The notes: generated by a model not told the origin, from the sequence alone. A stretch of 64,000 nt of DNA from an uncultured Croceitalea sp. (GCA_947494805.1 CANLWK010000001.1:620001-684000), one strand, 5' to 3'; counted from the first letter of the stretch, positions 18,559-28,280 are shown. Numbers and translations are program-made.

Positions 18559-19760
18559 TAAAAGGAAGAGATATCATTGTCATGGGCATACAAGCTTGGG
18601 ACATTGAAATTGGCAGTAATTGCAAGAATATAGCAACGGAATTTGCAAAACAGAATAGGGTGCTTTATGTGAATCCACCCATGGACAGAATATCACGATA
18701 TCGCGAACGGGATATCGAAAAGATTAAAAAAAGGGTCCGCATCAAAAAAGGACTGCAGGATGATCTTGTACAATTAGGAGACACCATGTGGAACCTATAT
18801 CCGAAGACGCAAACCGAATCTATCAACTTCATAAAGAACAAAATAGTATTTGATGTCTTGAACAAGGTTAATGCAAGGCGCTTTTGCAATGATGTTATCG
18901 GTGCGATTGAAAAACTGGGTTTTAAAGATTATATCGTATTCAATGATAGCTCGATGTTCTTGGGGCAACACATCAAAGCTTTTTTAAAGCCAGCTTTCTA
19001 CGTGTACTACATGCGTGATTATTTGACCAAAAACCCTTATTGGAAAAAGAACGGTGTTCGTTTAGAGCCCAAATTGATTCAAGAGGCAGATTGTGTGGTC
19101 AATAATTCAACCTTATATACGGCATATGGGAAAAAATTTACGGAGCACTCTTATATGGTGGGCCAAGGTTGTGATACCTCTCTTTTCAATGATGAACTAA
19201 GAGATATCAAGGTGCCCAAAGATTTGAAGACCATAAAAGGGCCCATTATCGGCTATGTTGGTTTTCTTAGTAGTCGTAGGTTAAGTATTGCCATTCTAGA
19301 ATATGTGGCCAAGGCGAGACCAGACTGGAGCATTGTTCTGGTAGGCCCTGAAGATGATGTTTTTCATAGCGCTGAGCTACATGAAATTGACAATGTTTAC
19401 TTTTTGGGCAGTCGTGATGCTTCAGAACTGCCCAACTACATCAAAGGTTTTGACGTGGCTATAAATCCGCAATTGATCAATGACGCCACTATTGGTAACT
19501 ATCCGCGAAAGATTGATGAATATTTGGCCATGGGCAAACCAACCGTTGCTTCGGCTACAACCGCAATGGACTACTTTAAAGCGCACACCTATTTAGGTAA
19601 GACACCTGAAGATTATGTATCGCTAATTGAAACGGCCTTGGCCGAAAATACACCAGAATTAGAAGCGGAACGAAAGCGTTTTGGATTGTCCCATAGTTGG
19701 GAAAACAATGTCAAAGAAATCTACAATTGCATTTTAAAAGTACAAAAGCACTCCGCATAA
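18555..19760 (+). CDS. GT-B glycosyltransferase (group 1-like)
   Basis: About 401 residues from the ATG at 18555, chosen because it makes a 4-bp ATGA overlap with the previous stop and begins with the natural sequence MIKGRDIIVMGIQAWD; the frame stays open further upstream. The C-terminal half has IIGYVGFLSSRRLS, VLVGPEDDVF and NPRKIDEYLAMGKPTVAS-like features, the usual GT-B donor site (here GNYPRKIDEYLAMGKP). It resembles glycosyltransferases annotated as teichuronic-acid TuaH-like, with a weaker E-x7-E motif than its neighbour. Probably another cytoplasmic assembly enzyme of the same repeat unit. Confidence 0.86.
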   Translation: MIKGRDIIVMGIQAWDIEIGSNCKNIATEFAKQNRVLYVNPPMDRISRYRERDIEKIKKRVRIKKGLQDDLVQLGDTMWNLYPKTQTESINFIKNKIVFDVLNKVNARRFCNDVIGAIEKLGFKDYIVFNDSSMFLGQHIKAFLKPAFYVYYMRDYLTKNPYWKKNGVRLEPKLIQEADCVVNNSTLYTAYGKKFTEHSYMVGQGCDTSLFNDELRDIKVPKDLKTIKGPIIGYVGFLSSRRLSIAILEYVAKARPDWSIVLVGPEDDVFHSAELHEIDNVYFLGSRDASELPNYIKGFDVAINPQLINDATIGNYPRKIDEYLAMGKPTVASATTAMDYFKAHTYLGKTPEDYVSLIETALAENTPELEAERKRFGLSHSWENNVKEIYNCILKVQKHSA

Positions 19761-19770
19761 AAAATAGCTT

Positions 19771-20409
19771 ATGGGATTAGTTGATACCGTTAAATCGAAC
19801 GAAAGGTTAAAACAATTTGCGCTGCGCATGATTGCACCAAAGCGTAATCCACGGCCGCGATTGTGGGTGCGTTGGTTTTTAAACCCTTTGAAGCATAAAA
19901 AGGGCAAAGGATCAACAATTAGGCGAAATAGTCGAATTGATGTCTTTCCTTGGAAACGTTTTGAGATTGGAGCATTGACCACTATTGAATCATTTTGTAC
20001 GGTCAATAATGGCTCTGGCGATGTGATTTTAGGTGACCGCGTCCGCGTGGGTATAGGCAGTGTGGTCATTGGGCCCGTTACCATGGGCAATGGTTCAGGT
20101 TTGGGGCAGCATGTTTTTGTTTCAGGCTTTAACCACGGATACACCGATGCATCAAAAAACTCTAGTGAACAGGCGCTCGATATTCGCCCGACAATAATTG
20201 AAGATGAAGCGCATATTGGGGCTAACTCGGTGGTTTTGGCCGGAGTGACCATAGGTAAACGATGCCAAATTGGTGCGGGTAGCGTGGTCACAAAAGATAT
20301 TCCGCCCTATTGTGTGGCCGTAGGCAACCCGGCAAGGGTCATCAAACAATTCAATCACCATACCGGAGCGTGGGAATCGGTAAAAAAGAAATCGGCCGTA
20401 GCCGTTTAA
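19771..20409 (+). CDS. Left-handed beta-helix acyltransferase (WcaF/LbH family)
   Basis: 212 residues rich in hexapeptide repeats (for example [17 protein letters not shown] and [21 protein letters not shown]), giving a trimeric left-handed beta helix at ~70-195. The catalytic-type His in SGFNHGYTD matches O-acetyltransferases of the WcaF/NodL type. It would acetylate a sugar of the repeat unit using acetyl-CoA. The basic N-terminal 40 residues are unusual and may bind the membrane or a partner. It starts 10 bp after the glycosyltransferase and is followed by the last GT2 of the locus. Confidence 0.88.
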   Translation: MGLVDTVKSNERLKQFALRMIAPKRNPRPRLWVRWFLNPLKHKKGKGSTIRRNSRIDVFPWKRFEIGALTTIESFCTVNNGSGDVILGDRVRVGIGSVVIGPVTMGNGSGLGQHVFVSGFNHGYTDASKNSSEQALDIRPTIIEDEAHIGANSVVLAGVTIGKRCQIGAGSVVTKDIPPYCVAVGNPARVIKQFNHHTGAWESVKKKSAVAV

Positions 20410-20428
20410 CCTAATTCATTGTAGTGTT

Positions 20429-21640
20429 ATGGAGTCTTTGAAAATCATTTTTTGGGTAGCCCTGTTCATCATATTTTATTCGTATCTCGGATACGGCATC
20501 TTACTTTTTGCAATTATAAAGATCAGAAGACTTTTAGGGTTGGCAAAACCTTTTCAAGGTAATGAAGATTACGAACCTGAGGTTACTTTGTTCGTGGCCG
20601 CCTATAATGAAAAGGATTATTTAGATGAGAAAGTGGCCAATTCAAAAAGTTTGAATTACCCACAGGAAAAAGTTACCCAACTTTGGGTGACCGATGGCTC
20701 TGATGACGGCACACCTGAATTATTGAAAAAATACGATGACGTATCGGTTTTGCATCGCCCAGAGCGCAACGGTAAGATCGCTGCAATGAATAGGGGAATG
20801 CAACATGTGACCACGCCAATTGTCATATTCTCGGACGGTAATACGAGTTTGGGAAAGGATTCAATTCAAGAGATTGTACGCTTGTTCAGAAATCCTAAAG
20901 TAGGATGCGTCTCTGGTGAAAAAAGAATCTATGCCAAAGATGCCGATAGTGCTGCAGGTGCAGGCGAGGGGATGTATTGGAAGTACGAATCACAGCTTAA
21001 AAAGTGGGATGCCGAACTGTATTCTGTTGTAGGTGCTGCGGGCGAACTGTTTGCCATACGAACCAAATTATGGCAAGAAGTTGAGAAAGATACCTTATTG
21101 GATGATTTTATGATTTCATTGCGTGTGGCCATGAAAGGCAACACTATTCAATACAACCCTGAAGCGTATGCCATTGAAAGTGCTTCGGCCAATGTAAAGG
21201 AAGAATTAAAGCGTAAAGTTCGTATTTCGGCCGGTGGCATTCAATCAGTGGTTAGATTGGCGCCTTTGCTAAACTTCTTTAAATATGGAACACTTTCTTT
21301 TCAGTATATTTCGCACAGAGTGTTGCGTTGGACGTTGACTCCGTTACTGCTGCTACTGATCATACCCATAAATTTTGTGCTGGCACAAAATGAAGGTCTA
21401 TTTTCTTTCGGAATCTTTAGCCTTTTGTTTTGGGGCCAAGTACTGTTCTACACGGCTTCACTATTGGGTTGGTTTTTAGAAAACCGACACATACGATTGA
21501 AGGTATTGTTCATTCCCTATTATTTCTTCATCATGAACCTATCCGTTTTTTTAGGCTTTGGCAGATATTTGAAGGGCAGTCAATCGGTGAATTGGGAGCG
21601 TGCAAAACGTGGGGGTAAGGCTGCTGAGGCGGTTGCTTAG
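20429..21640 (+). CDS. Membrane family 2 glycosyltransferase
   Basis: 403 residues with an N-terminal membrane helix (~5-28), a GT-A domain (VTLFVAAYNE, WVTDGSDDGT, metal site FSDGNT, catalytic acidic stretch TLLDDFMISLRV) and three C-terminal membrane helices (~290-385). The position of the processive QxxRW motif is occupied by KRKVRISAGG, so processive synthesis is less likely than for the other membrane GT2. It is the last co-directional gene of the exopolysaccharide locus; the following gene is on the other strand. Confidence 0.88.
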   Translation: MESLKIIFWVALFIIFYSYLGYGILLFAIIKIRRLLGLAKPFQGNEDYEPEVTLFVAAYNEKDYLDEKVANSKSLNYPQEKVTQLWVTDGSDDGTPELLKKYDDVSVLHRPERNGKIAAMNRGMQHVTTPIVIFSDGNTSLGKDSIQEIVRLFRNPKVGCVSGEKRIYAKDADSAAGAGEGMYWKYESQLKKWDAELYSVVGAAGELFAIRTKLWQEVEKDTLLDDFMISLRVAMKGNTIQYNPEAYAIESASANVKEELKRKVRISAGGIQSVVRLAPLLNFFKYGTLSFQYISHRVLRWTLTPLLLLLIIPINFVLAQNEGLFSFGIFSLLFWGQVLFYTASLLGWFLENRHIRLKVLFIPYYFFIMNLSVFLGFGRYLKGSQSVNWERAKRGGKAAEAVA

Positions 21641-21760
21641 ATAGACGGCTTGTTCATTTTAAAGAACAATTGGCAAGGTGAATACTTCTTTTAAATGTAC
21701 CCTTGGGCTTTGAATGCAAAGCATTTTTGAGTGTTATCGAAAAGAGATATTCCATGCATT

Positions 21761-22141
21761 TTACGCATTCCCCTTTTTAGGAATAAACTGTTTAGGGTCA
21801 TAAAAAAATTGCTCTCTATGTATTTTTTCCCCCTTCCATTTTTGATAGGCCACCTCTTCAATTTTGGTTGTTGAGCCATCCAACCATTCAAAATGAAATT
21901 TCCATCGAATAACGACAATATCATCACTATGGAAAAAAGGTCGAATACATTCAGAGGTAACTTTCTTTGCTTTCCGGAGCATTTTGCGCTCATTTTTCAT
22001 TAAATTTTCAAGCCCTGTTCTGGGTTCATTGTGATTTTCCTGAATGGAAGCATCAGTTGCATAAAAACTCTCTATCACTTGGTCATGAGGACATTCTTCA
22101 ACAGCCTTGATGAAGTTTTCAATAGATTCTTTAGTTGGCAT
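21761..22141 (-). CDS. NTF2-like (SnoaL-type) small protein
   Basis: 126 residues with the cone-shaped NTF2 fold pattern: an N-terminal helix (MPTKESIENFIKAVEE), FYATDASIQENHNEPRTG near the pocket entrance, then strands ending with VAYQKWKGEKIHREQFFYDP. Members of this fold can be small isomerases, hydrolases or ligand carriers, and no catalytic residues can be assigned here. The C-terminus sits 120 bp from the end of the exopolysaccharide locus in convergent orientation, and the gene appears monocistronic. Confidence 0.75.
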   Translation of the reverse strand: MPTKESIENFIKAVEECPHDQVIESFYATDASIQENHNEPRTGLENLMKNERKMLRKAKKVTSECIRPFFHSDDIVVIRWKFHFEWLDGSTTKIEEVAYQKWKGEKIHREQFFYDPKQFIPKKGNA

Positions 22142-22251
22142 AGTATGTCATTTATCAGTTGTATTCAATTAAGTTAAAGTTTACGGGTTTTAAAGTTTTG
22201 ATTCCATTTCAGATGGGTCAAGGAACCAATTCAATTGCAGCACGATTCATT

Positions 22252-22911
22252 TTATTGTGTTCTATGGCGTTTTTTTGTCATCTTCTTTAGGATTTTTAAT
22301 GCGTTTTGAGCTTCTTGACTACTCACAAAAATATGATCATGATAGTATCCTGCAACTACATTGCAGCTAATACCATGGTTGGCCAATTCGCTTGAGAAAG
22401 CTGCCGTTAAACCGATTGCTTTTAAAGATGAATGTACTTTTAACGTAATCCATGACATGACTACGTCAAAAGACAGTTCAAGCTGCACCGCCTTATCTTT
22501 TTTGAGTATCACCGTTGTTCCTTCTTCTTCTCGAAACTTACCAATTACATCATCTCCGGTCAGACCTTCGAAGTCAGATATAGACACAAAAACATAGTCA
22601 CCTTCATTCAAACAAGGGTTCATGTTCGCTATCAGTTCAAATAGATTCGTTTCTGCAGCCATTATGTTACCATATGATTTTTTGATTAGACTTTTAAATG
22701 ATATGACCGACCAGACTCCCTCTAGAAGCATAAATGGCCAAAATTGCAATAACCAGGATGCTAAAAAAGCCATGGAGGCGCCCGTGAAATTCAAGATTCT
22801 AAATGAATGATCGTCAGTGCCAACTTTTCCTGAAATGTTCAAAAGATATGCTAAGAGCACTTGTGAAACACCTAAAAACCCGACCCAATCGGCCAGCTGT
22901 AGGTTGTACAT
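22252..22911 (-). CDS. Membrane (CBU_0592-like) domain fused to an ACT domain
   Basis: 219 residues from the ATG at 22911. The frame extends further upstream, but that part would run into the neighbouring gene. Residues 1-85 hold three membrane segments with the pattern YNLQLADWVGFLGVSQVLLAYLLN, as in the small CBU_0592-type membrane proteins. From about residue 92 (MAAETNLFELIANMNPCLNEGDYVFVSI) the sequence is an ACT_3-type domain, a ligand-binding regulatory fold usually found as a small soluble protein, ending in HDHIFVSSQEAQNALKIL. A junction at one open frame suggests a genuine fusion giving a membrane-tethered ACT sensor. The ligand and the function are unknown. It lies 31 bp after the DUF5916 gene. 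Confidence 0.78.
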   Translation of the reverse strand: MYNLQLADWVGFLGVSQVLLAYLLNISGKVGTDDHSFRILNFTGASMAFLASWLLQFWPFMLLEGVWSVISFKSLIKKSYGNIMAAETNLFELIANMNPCLNEGDYVFVSISDFEGLTGDDVIGKFREEEGTTVILKKDKAVQLELSFDVVMSWITLKVHSSLKAIGLTAAFSSELANHGISCNVVAGYYHDHIFVSSQEAQNALKILKKMTKKRHRTQ

Positions 22912-22942
22912 CTTAAAAGTAATAAAAAGTGAAACCATATGA

Positions 22943-25558
22943 CTATCGATGGAACCGGTATGTGAGTTTGACCAAAAAAGTGCTGCCAAGTGTTCTGGAG
23001 AAAATTTGCTCTCGCAAGGAAGAGACAAGATTTCTTACAGGCAATGATGTGTCGTTCAAGCTTTGGGACCAAACCAGAAAAAGTTCTGAGCCGGGCCGAT
23101 ACTCCCACCGATAAACCAAGTTTGAACGGAACTGTGCAAACGAAAAGTCCGGATTGTTTATGAACCCCTCGCCAATGCTGTCATCGTCAATATCTACCTC
23201 ATAGACCGTCGCATTTGGTTCGTCGCTAAGAATTTGTATTGGTCGTAACTGTCCGTCCGAAAAAGATTGTAATGGCCGCTCGACCAGGCCAAATTGGCTG
23301 TATTCTCCTTGTGAAATAAAAGGTTCGGCATAGTATTGTATGGCCATGTTCGGTCCAATGGTCACATCTGCCCGCACCACAAGGCTCAATGTATTTTGAT
23401 CTAATAATGACACTACATAGCGGTTGTCCGTCATGGTCGTCATGGTCTCGTTGTATTGAAGCCTGTGACCTATTAGGGTGTGTTTTGGAGTAACCGAAAG
23501 CCGAAGCCTGTCCATGGGCTGGTAGTTGATGCCAATTGAATTCTCTAGGAGATAGTAGCTCCCAAGCCCACCTGTTTTAGTCCATCCCGAGTAGTTGACG
23601 AAGAATTTTTTTCGCGAATCGGTATTCAACGCCCACCAAAAGCCAAATTGACTTGCCAGTTTTATTCTGGGGCCACCTTGTAACAATGATTTTGAAAAAA
23701 TATGGGGCTGGGAAAAGTACCCTAATGTAGCCGACCAATTGTTCTGAAAAGTGGCTTCTCCAGAAACATCCCAGTCGATGTAGTTCAGTTTGCCCTCAAA
23801 ATCCCAATTGAACCAATGTTTGTAACTGATTTTTGCATTTCTAAAGATGCCAAAAGAATTGATGGATCGGTACGATATGCCCGTATAGTGCTGAAATATA
23901 TCTGCCTCACGCAAAAATCCTATGTCGTTCAGATCAAGTTGGGGAGAGCGCCAAGTGAGTCCCAATTCTCCTTGTATATTCCCATTTCCTGCCTTGCCCA
24001 ATTTGATGTCCCCTCCCGTACCGGTCAATGAGGTCTTGGTTGAATCGACAGCTAAATGACGTGCACCTCTTTGAAACAAATGCGGAATTGAAAGTTGGGT
24101 ATTGCGTATGGCTTCTTTTGAGCCTTTCACATGGCTGGCCACAAGATTCGTCCCTAGGTACCAATTTCGATCTTGCCATTGATGTAGAAAATCTATTCCC
24201 CCTGTTTTTGCCGATTTATGCAGAAAGTTGGTCTCGGGTTGTCCCGCTCGTATGACCGATGTGAATATTCCACCCAAGAAAGTCTTGCGGTTGTTTAGGT
24301 CTTTTAGTACACGTGCAACAAAATAATTAGTTTGGGGCTCAATGAGTTGTGAAGTTCCGTCACTGATATCGGCATAAACTTTTGGTGTAAAAGTTTCCAA
24401 AACTCCAAAAGACAGCCCTTTTCTTGTCTTTCCGCTGAGCTTTACCGCACCCAAAATGGAAGTTCTTTGCGGAATGTCGGCAAATTCATCTCCACCTATG
24501 GAAACACTTCCTTGAGGCTGCCTTCCTATCCGTCGTGAATAAAAAAGATTGTCAGAGCTATAAGGTCCACCAATTATGGGTGAAGAGAACCGATAATCAA
24601 ATATATTCTTGTTCTCTATAAAGAAGGGGCGCTGTTCTTCAAAAAATAGTTGAAACCCATCAAGGGCGATTGCCGCAGGATCTGCCTCTACCTGTCCAAA
24701 GTCAGGGTTTGCAGTAAAATCCAATGTAATGTCATTGGTAATTCCCAATTTTCCATCCAGACCAAAATTAAGGACTTGTTTATTGCTGCTTCGGAAAGGG
24801 TTGTCCTGGTTTTTTTCAAAAGTTTCCAAAGAACTGACCACAAATGGTTGAATTTCTAATTGTCTCTGGGGTTCAATGTCATGTATTCCTTTTAGAGTGC
24901 CAAATTCGCTTACCCATCCTGGAGCATCTTGTGGTACTCGCTGCCAAATTGAAAGTTCTTCGTTTCTCAATATTCTGCGTTGTACCTGCAACCCCCAAAT
25001 TTGCTTGTTTTCTTTGCTAAACCTGAGTTGGCTCAGCGGTATTTTCATTTCTGCAGACCATCCTTGGGCACCTGTTTCACTTTGTGCGTACCAAATGGGG
25101 TTCCAGGCCACATCCTCTTCTGTTCCGTTGAGCGTAATATACTTATCGCTTTTGACACCTGCTGCACTTAATGTGAACGAGAAAGCCGTACGTCGGTCAT
25201 GATAGGTATCAAATATGATCTCAACCCAATCACCGCTATAACCATCCCTTCTTGACATCCAATGATTGATGTTTTCTCCTTCGTCTTCGCAACGTACCCC
25301 AACATAGAGGAACTTTTGGTCATAGGCAATCTTGAAATGGGTCTCGGCCGTGGGTTTTGAACCTTCATCAGGCAACCTTTGTATAAAATTTGAGCTCCAG
25401 TTTTCCAATGATCCTGACCAGATAGCATCATCAAGTCTTCCATCGATTATGGGGACTTCACTGGTACTTACCGCCCAATGGGTTCTTATAGGGCCTTGAG
25501 AATTGCCCGTGAAATGTAAAAGAATGAGAATGGATAAATGTAAGTATTTGTTTTTCAC
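22943..25558 (-). CDS. DUF5916 outer-membrane/secreted protein with N-terminal CBM9-like domain
   Basis: 871 residues, started by GTG at 25558, with a signal peptide (1-20, ending GNSQ). Residues ~30-220 match the carbohydrate-binding family 9-like domain used by these proteins (PIIDGRLDDAIWS, FLYVGVRCEDEG). The rest is DUF5916, rich in alternating strands such as NFGLDGKLGITNDITLDFTANPDFGQVEAD, and ends in an aromatic residue-rich strand (LTYRFHR), as expected of an outer-membrane barrel. The function is unknown; such proteins are common in Bacteroidota. A perfect palindrome lies about 80-100 bp upstream. Confidence 0.87.
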   Translation of the reverse strand: MKNKYLHLSILILLHFTGNSQGPIRTHWAVSTSEVPIIDGRLDDAIWSGSLENWSSNFIQRLPDEGSKPTAETHFKIAYDQKFLYVGVRCEDEGENINHWMSRRDGYSGDWVEIIFDTYHDRRTAFSFTLSAAGVKSDKYITLNGTEEDVAWNPIWYAQSETGAQGWSAEMKIPLSQLRFSKENKQIWGLQVQRRILRNEELSIWQRVPQDAPGWVSEFGTLKGIHDIEPQRQLEIQPFVVSSLETFEKNQDNPFRSSNKQVLNFGLDGKLGITNDITLDFTANPDFGQVEADPAAIALDGFQLFFEEQRPFFIENKNIFDYRFSSPIIGGPYSSDNLFYSRRIGRQPQGSVSIGGDEFADIPQRTSILGAVKLSGKTRKGLSFGVLETFTPKVYADISDGTSQLIEPQTNYFVARVLKDLNNRKTFLGGIFTSVIRAGQPETNFLHKSAKTGGIDFLHQWQDRNWYLGTNLVASHVKGSKEAIRNTQLSIPHLFQRGARHLAVDSTKTSLTGTGGDIKLGKAGNGNIQGELGLTWRSPQLDLNDIGFLREADIFQHYTGISYRSINSFGIFRNAKISYKHWFNWDFEGKLNYIDWDVSGEATFQNNWSATLGYFSQPHIFSKSLLQGGPRIKLASQFGFWWALNTDSRKKFFVNYSGWTKTGGLGSYYLLENSIGINYQPMDRLRLSVTPKHTLIGHRLQYNETMTTMTDNRYVVSLLDQNTLSLVVRADVTIGPNMAIQYYAEPFISQGEYSQFGLVERPLQSFSDGQLRPIQILSDEPNATVYEVDIDDDSIGEGFINNPDFSFAQFRSNLVYRWEYRPGSELFLVWSQSLNDTSLPVRNLVSSLREQIFSRTLGSTFLVKLTYRFHR

Positions 25559-25637
25559 CGCCTTTTATTTGATTGTCCAAAGGACGGAAGGCCGTTTTTT
25601 AAAGCATAGCAACGTAATTGAAATGTCGCTATATGCT

Positions 25638-25658
25638 AAGTTGAATTTTTTTCAACTT
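25638..25658. promoter_or_regulatory. Palindrome AAGTTGAA-N5-TTCAACTT (candidate operator)
   Basis: Perfect 8-bp arms separated by five T residues, lying between the end of the LysR gene and the GTG of the DUF5916 gene, both on the minus strand. On the minus strand it is not followed by a T run, so an operator for the DUF5916 promoter is more likely than a terminator. Confidence 0.4.
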
Positions 25659-25676
25659 GGTTTAAAGGAGCTTAAG

Positions 25677-26567
25677 TCAAGGATTTAAAAAATCTTCCTC
25701 AAAAGAGGAGATAAAGTCATGAATATATTTCTTATTTCTGTTGACTTTTCGAACCACTAGAAAATGGTCGCGCTTTAAGCCATTTTTACTGATGCGCTTG
25801 AAGACAATGTTCTCTGAAAGGTCAAAAGATTTTAACTGCCATTTTGGAGCACACATTATTCCCATATTTGCCTCGATCATCGAGAGGGTGATTTCAGTAA
25901 ACGGAATAGCGGAAATCTTTGTTGGATTGATTCTGTTGGGCTTTAAAAAATGTTCATAGACCGAAACCCCTTCCAACGGAAATGAATTGATCAGTAGGTG
26001 AACATTGGTAAAATGACTTGCCTCGAGATTGTCGACTGTATTTAAAGGGTTTTCTTTGTGCATCACTGCAAATATTTCATCTTCGTGGACCTTTATGCTT
26101 ACCAACTCTTCAGAAGCTGGTCTGGTTGTAACAATGGCAATGTCTATCTCATTGGATAAAACCTGGGAAATGGTCTGGTGTGTGGCCCCTAAAATTAGGT
26201 CGATGTCTATTTCAGGATAAAGGATACCCATTTTTTGAATAAAACTTGGGATACCGTGAAAGAAAGACTGGCATTCGGTACTCAACTTTATAGCCCCTCT
26301 TGAACCTTCTTTTATGTGTTCAATATTACTGAAGCTTTCGTCTATGGAACGGAACAGTCGATTGGCAAGTCTGTATAGTTCATTACCCTCTTCAGTCAGC
26401 TCCCATTTGTTTCGTGTTCTAAGAAAAACCTTAAAGCCCAGTCTTTCTTCAAGATCCCGAAGTTGGTGGCTCAAAGCCGATTGGGTGAGAAACAAGCGTT
26501 CTGAAGAATTCGCTATACTGCCTTCTTCTGCTATGGTTTTTATAAGCCTGAAATACTTGAGTTCCAT
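25677..26567 (-). CDS. LysR-family transcriptional regulator
   Basis: 296 residues. The N-terminal winged helix-turn-helix (1-60) reads MELKYFRLIKTIAEEGSIANSSERLFLTQSALSHQLRDLEERLG, a textbook LysR DNA-binding domain. Residues ~90-290 form the two-lobed effector-binding domain. It lies upstream of the DUF5916 gene on the same strand. The effector and targets are not visible. Its only other neighbour is a broken fasciclin-like fragment in divergent position, so it may have lost an original target or control the DUF5916-ACT genes. Confidence 0.94.
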   Translation of the reverse strand: MELKYFRLIKTIAEEGSIANSSERLFLTQSALSHQLRDLEERLGFKVFLRTRNKWELTEEGNELYRLANRLFRSIDESFSNIEHIKEGSRGAIKLSTECQSFFHGIPSFIQKMGILYPEIDIDLILGATHQTISQVLSNEIDIAIVTTRPASEELVSIKVHEDEIFAVMHKENPLNTVDNLEASHFTNVHLLINSFPLEGVSVYEHFLKPNRINPTKISAIPFTEITLSMIEANMGIMCAPKWQLKSFDLSENIVFKRISKNGLKRDHFLVVRKVNRNKKYIHDFISSFEEDFLNP

Positions 26568-26641
26568 ATGATAAAGATACGATAACGCCTAAATGGCAGT
26601 AGTTGATTTTTTTTCAATTAGATAAATTCAAGTATTCAATT

Positions 26642-26872
26642 ATGATGTGCTTTGTTCGGCAAAATACCATCTTAATTTTGATGATCTCGTTTAGTAAAGA
26701 TGATTCTACCCAAAAACCCGAGCCCGGACTTACCACGTATGAAATAGTTTCCCAAGAGTCCAATTTAAGTGCTTTTGCCCTGGCCTTAGAAGAACTCACC
26801 CCATCAAAGAGTCAATTGGACGATGGGCCTAAATTTGGTATTTCAAAAATCTTGAAAAGACCAAAATTGTAA
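26642..26872 (+). pseudogene. Decayed fasciclin-domain lipoprotein fragment
   Basis: A 76-residue frame whose first part looks like a lipoprotein signal (hydrophobic ILILMISFS followed by KDDSTQKPE), but the lipobox Cys expected before SKDD is missing. The next part, TTYEIVSQESNLSAFALALEEL, resembles the start of a fasciclin domain, then the similarity is lost after about 25 residues and the frame ends. Fasciclin domains are about 130 residues. It is probably a truncated relic; a short real gene is possible. It is divergent from the LysR gene. Confidence 0.4.
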
Positions 26873-26957
26873 AAACCAAACTGCCAATTCTTAACAAAAA
26901 AATGATGCTGTACCAAGTATTTAAAAATGGGGCGAGTACCAATGTCCAAAATCGAAG

Positions 26958-28094
26958 TTAGACCAATTGATTTTCATATAGTGGTAGATTAAAATAGAAC
27001 ACACTGCCTTTACCAACTTCGCTACGAATACGTAAAGTGCCACCATTCTTTTTGACAAAATTCTGACAGAGCACCAGACCAAGACCGGTGCCGGGTTCGT
27101 TCTCGGTGCCCAATTTACTGAAGTGTTCATTCGGATTCAAGATCTTGTCAATATCTGCTTTGGGAATGCCCTGTCCGTTGTCTTCTATTTCAATGGTTAG
27201 GTGCTCAGCGTTCGTATGGGCATTAACTTTTATGATACCATCAACAGGAGTAAACTTTATGGCGTTTGACAGTAGATTTCTCAATACGGTTTTTACCGTA
27301 TTCATATCAGCGAAGACCAAACTGTCTTTGGAAACGTTATTGATGAGCTGAATTTTCTTGTGCTCGCTTCCTAATTTCAATAGGCGAAAGGTCTGTTCGA
27401 CCAAATCATTAACGTCAAGTTTTTCTGGTATAATTTGAATCTGATCACTTTCTGACTTTGCCCATCCCAATAAATTCTGAAGTAAGTTCAAGGCCTCGTC
27501 CATGGTTTTCAATAGTTCAAACACAGTTCCATCTAAAAAGTCATCAGCTTTGGGATCAATGATACCGCGTAAGATAAAATCCATTTTGAGCTTTGCGGCA
27601 CTTAAGGGAGAACGCAGGTCATGCCCAATGATAGAGAACATTCTATCTTTTAGAACATTGGACTGCCTCAGGTTTTCTGCTTGTCGTTCTATTTGGTTTT
27701 TTGCACGTACCAGTTCGACATGGGTCTGAATACGGGCAATCAGTTCTTGCTCGTTAAAAGGTTTGGTCACATAATCGACACCACCGACCTCAAAACCCTT
27801 AACCTTATCTTTCACGTTGACCTTGCCGGTCAAAAAAATAACGGGAATGTTTCTATATTGAGGATAGCTTTTTAACTTTTCGCAGAGCTCGAAGCCTTCA
27901 ATTCTGGGCATGATAACATCTAAAAGAATAAGGTCGGGCAACTGTTCCTCCAACAGCTCAAAAAAATATTCATCGTCGCTGGTACCCTTAAACTTAAAGT
28001 CGTTTCGTTCTAAGATAAACCGAATCAGTTCTATATTCAGTTGTTCATCATCAACGGCCAGTATATAGGGCTTTTCAGTGGTTTGTGCGGTCAT
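26958..28094 (-). CDS. Receiver-histidine kinase (hybrid response regulator/kinase)
   Basis: 378 residues with a receiver domain first (1-125: VDDEQ, acceptor Asp59 in LLDVIMPR, Lys111 in TKPF). A HisKA helix pair follows with His158 in IGHDLRSPLS. Then comes a complete HATPase_c domain: N box around Asn277 in NLLSNAIKF, G1 DNGQGIP and G2 GTGLGL. There is no membrane segment, so it is a cytoplasmic kinase whose input is phosphorylation or a partner protein. It is divergent from the rfb operon across 224 bp of AT-rich DNA. The downstream regulator is not identifiable. Confidence 0.95.
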   Translation of the reverse strand: MTAQTTEKPYILAVDDEQLNIELIRFILERNDFKFKGTSDDEYFFELLEEQLPDLILLDVIMPRIEGFELCEKLKSYPQYRNIPVIFLTGKVNVKDKVKGFEVGGVDYVTKPFNEQELIARIQTHVELVRAKNQIERQAENLRQSNVLKDRMFSIIGHDLRSPLSAAKLKMDFILRGIIDPKADDFLDGTVFELLKTMDEALNLLQNLLGWAKSESDQIQIIPEKLDVNDLVEQTFRLLKLGSEHKKIQLINNVSKDSLVFADMNTVKTVLRNLLSNAIKFTPVDGIIKVNAHTNAEHLTIEIEDNGQGIPKADIDKILNPNEHFSKLGTENEPGTGLGLVLCQNFVKKNGGTLRIRSEVGKGSVFYFNLPLYENQLV

Positions 28095-28280
28095 TTAACA
28101 CTATGGAGTTTATATTAAAAGTAAGAAAAACATTTCATTTTTATTAAGTAATGTACTATTGTTTAGTTTAGTAGTGTTAATTGATTGGGGTGCTATGCGA
28201 TAAAATCATATATTATTGTATTCTACAACCAAAAAATGGACTTTCACAACATAAATTCATGTTCATTAATAAGTAGGAAT

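Noticed and set aside
21650-21669. Hairpin TTGTTC / GAACAA after the last exopolysaccharide gene
   Set aside because: Only six base pairs with an AT loop and no T run; too weak to call a terminator.
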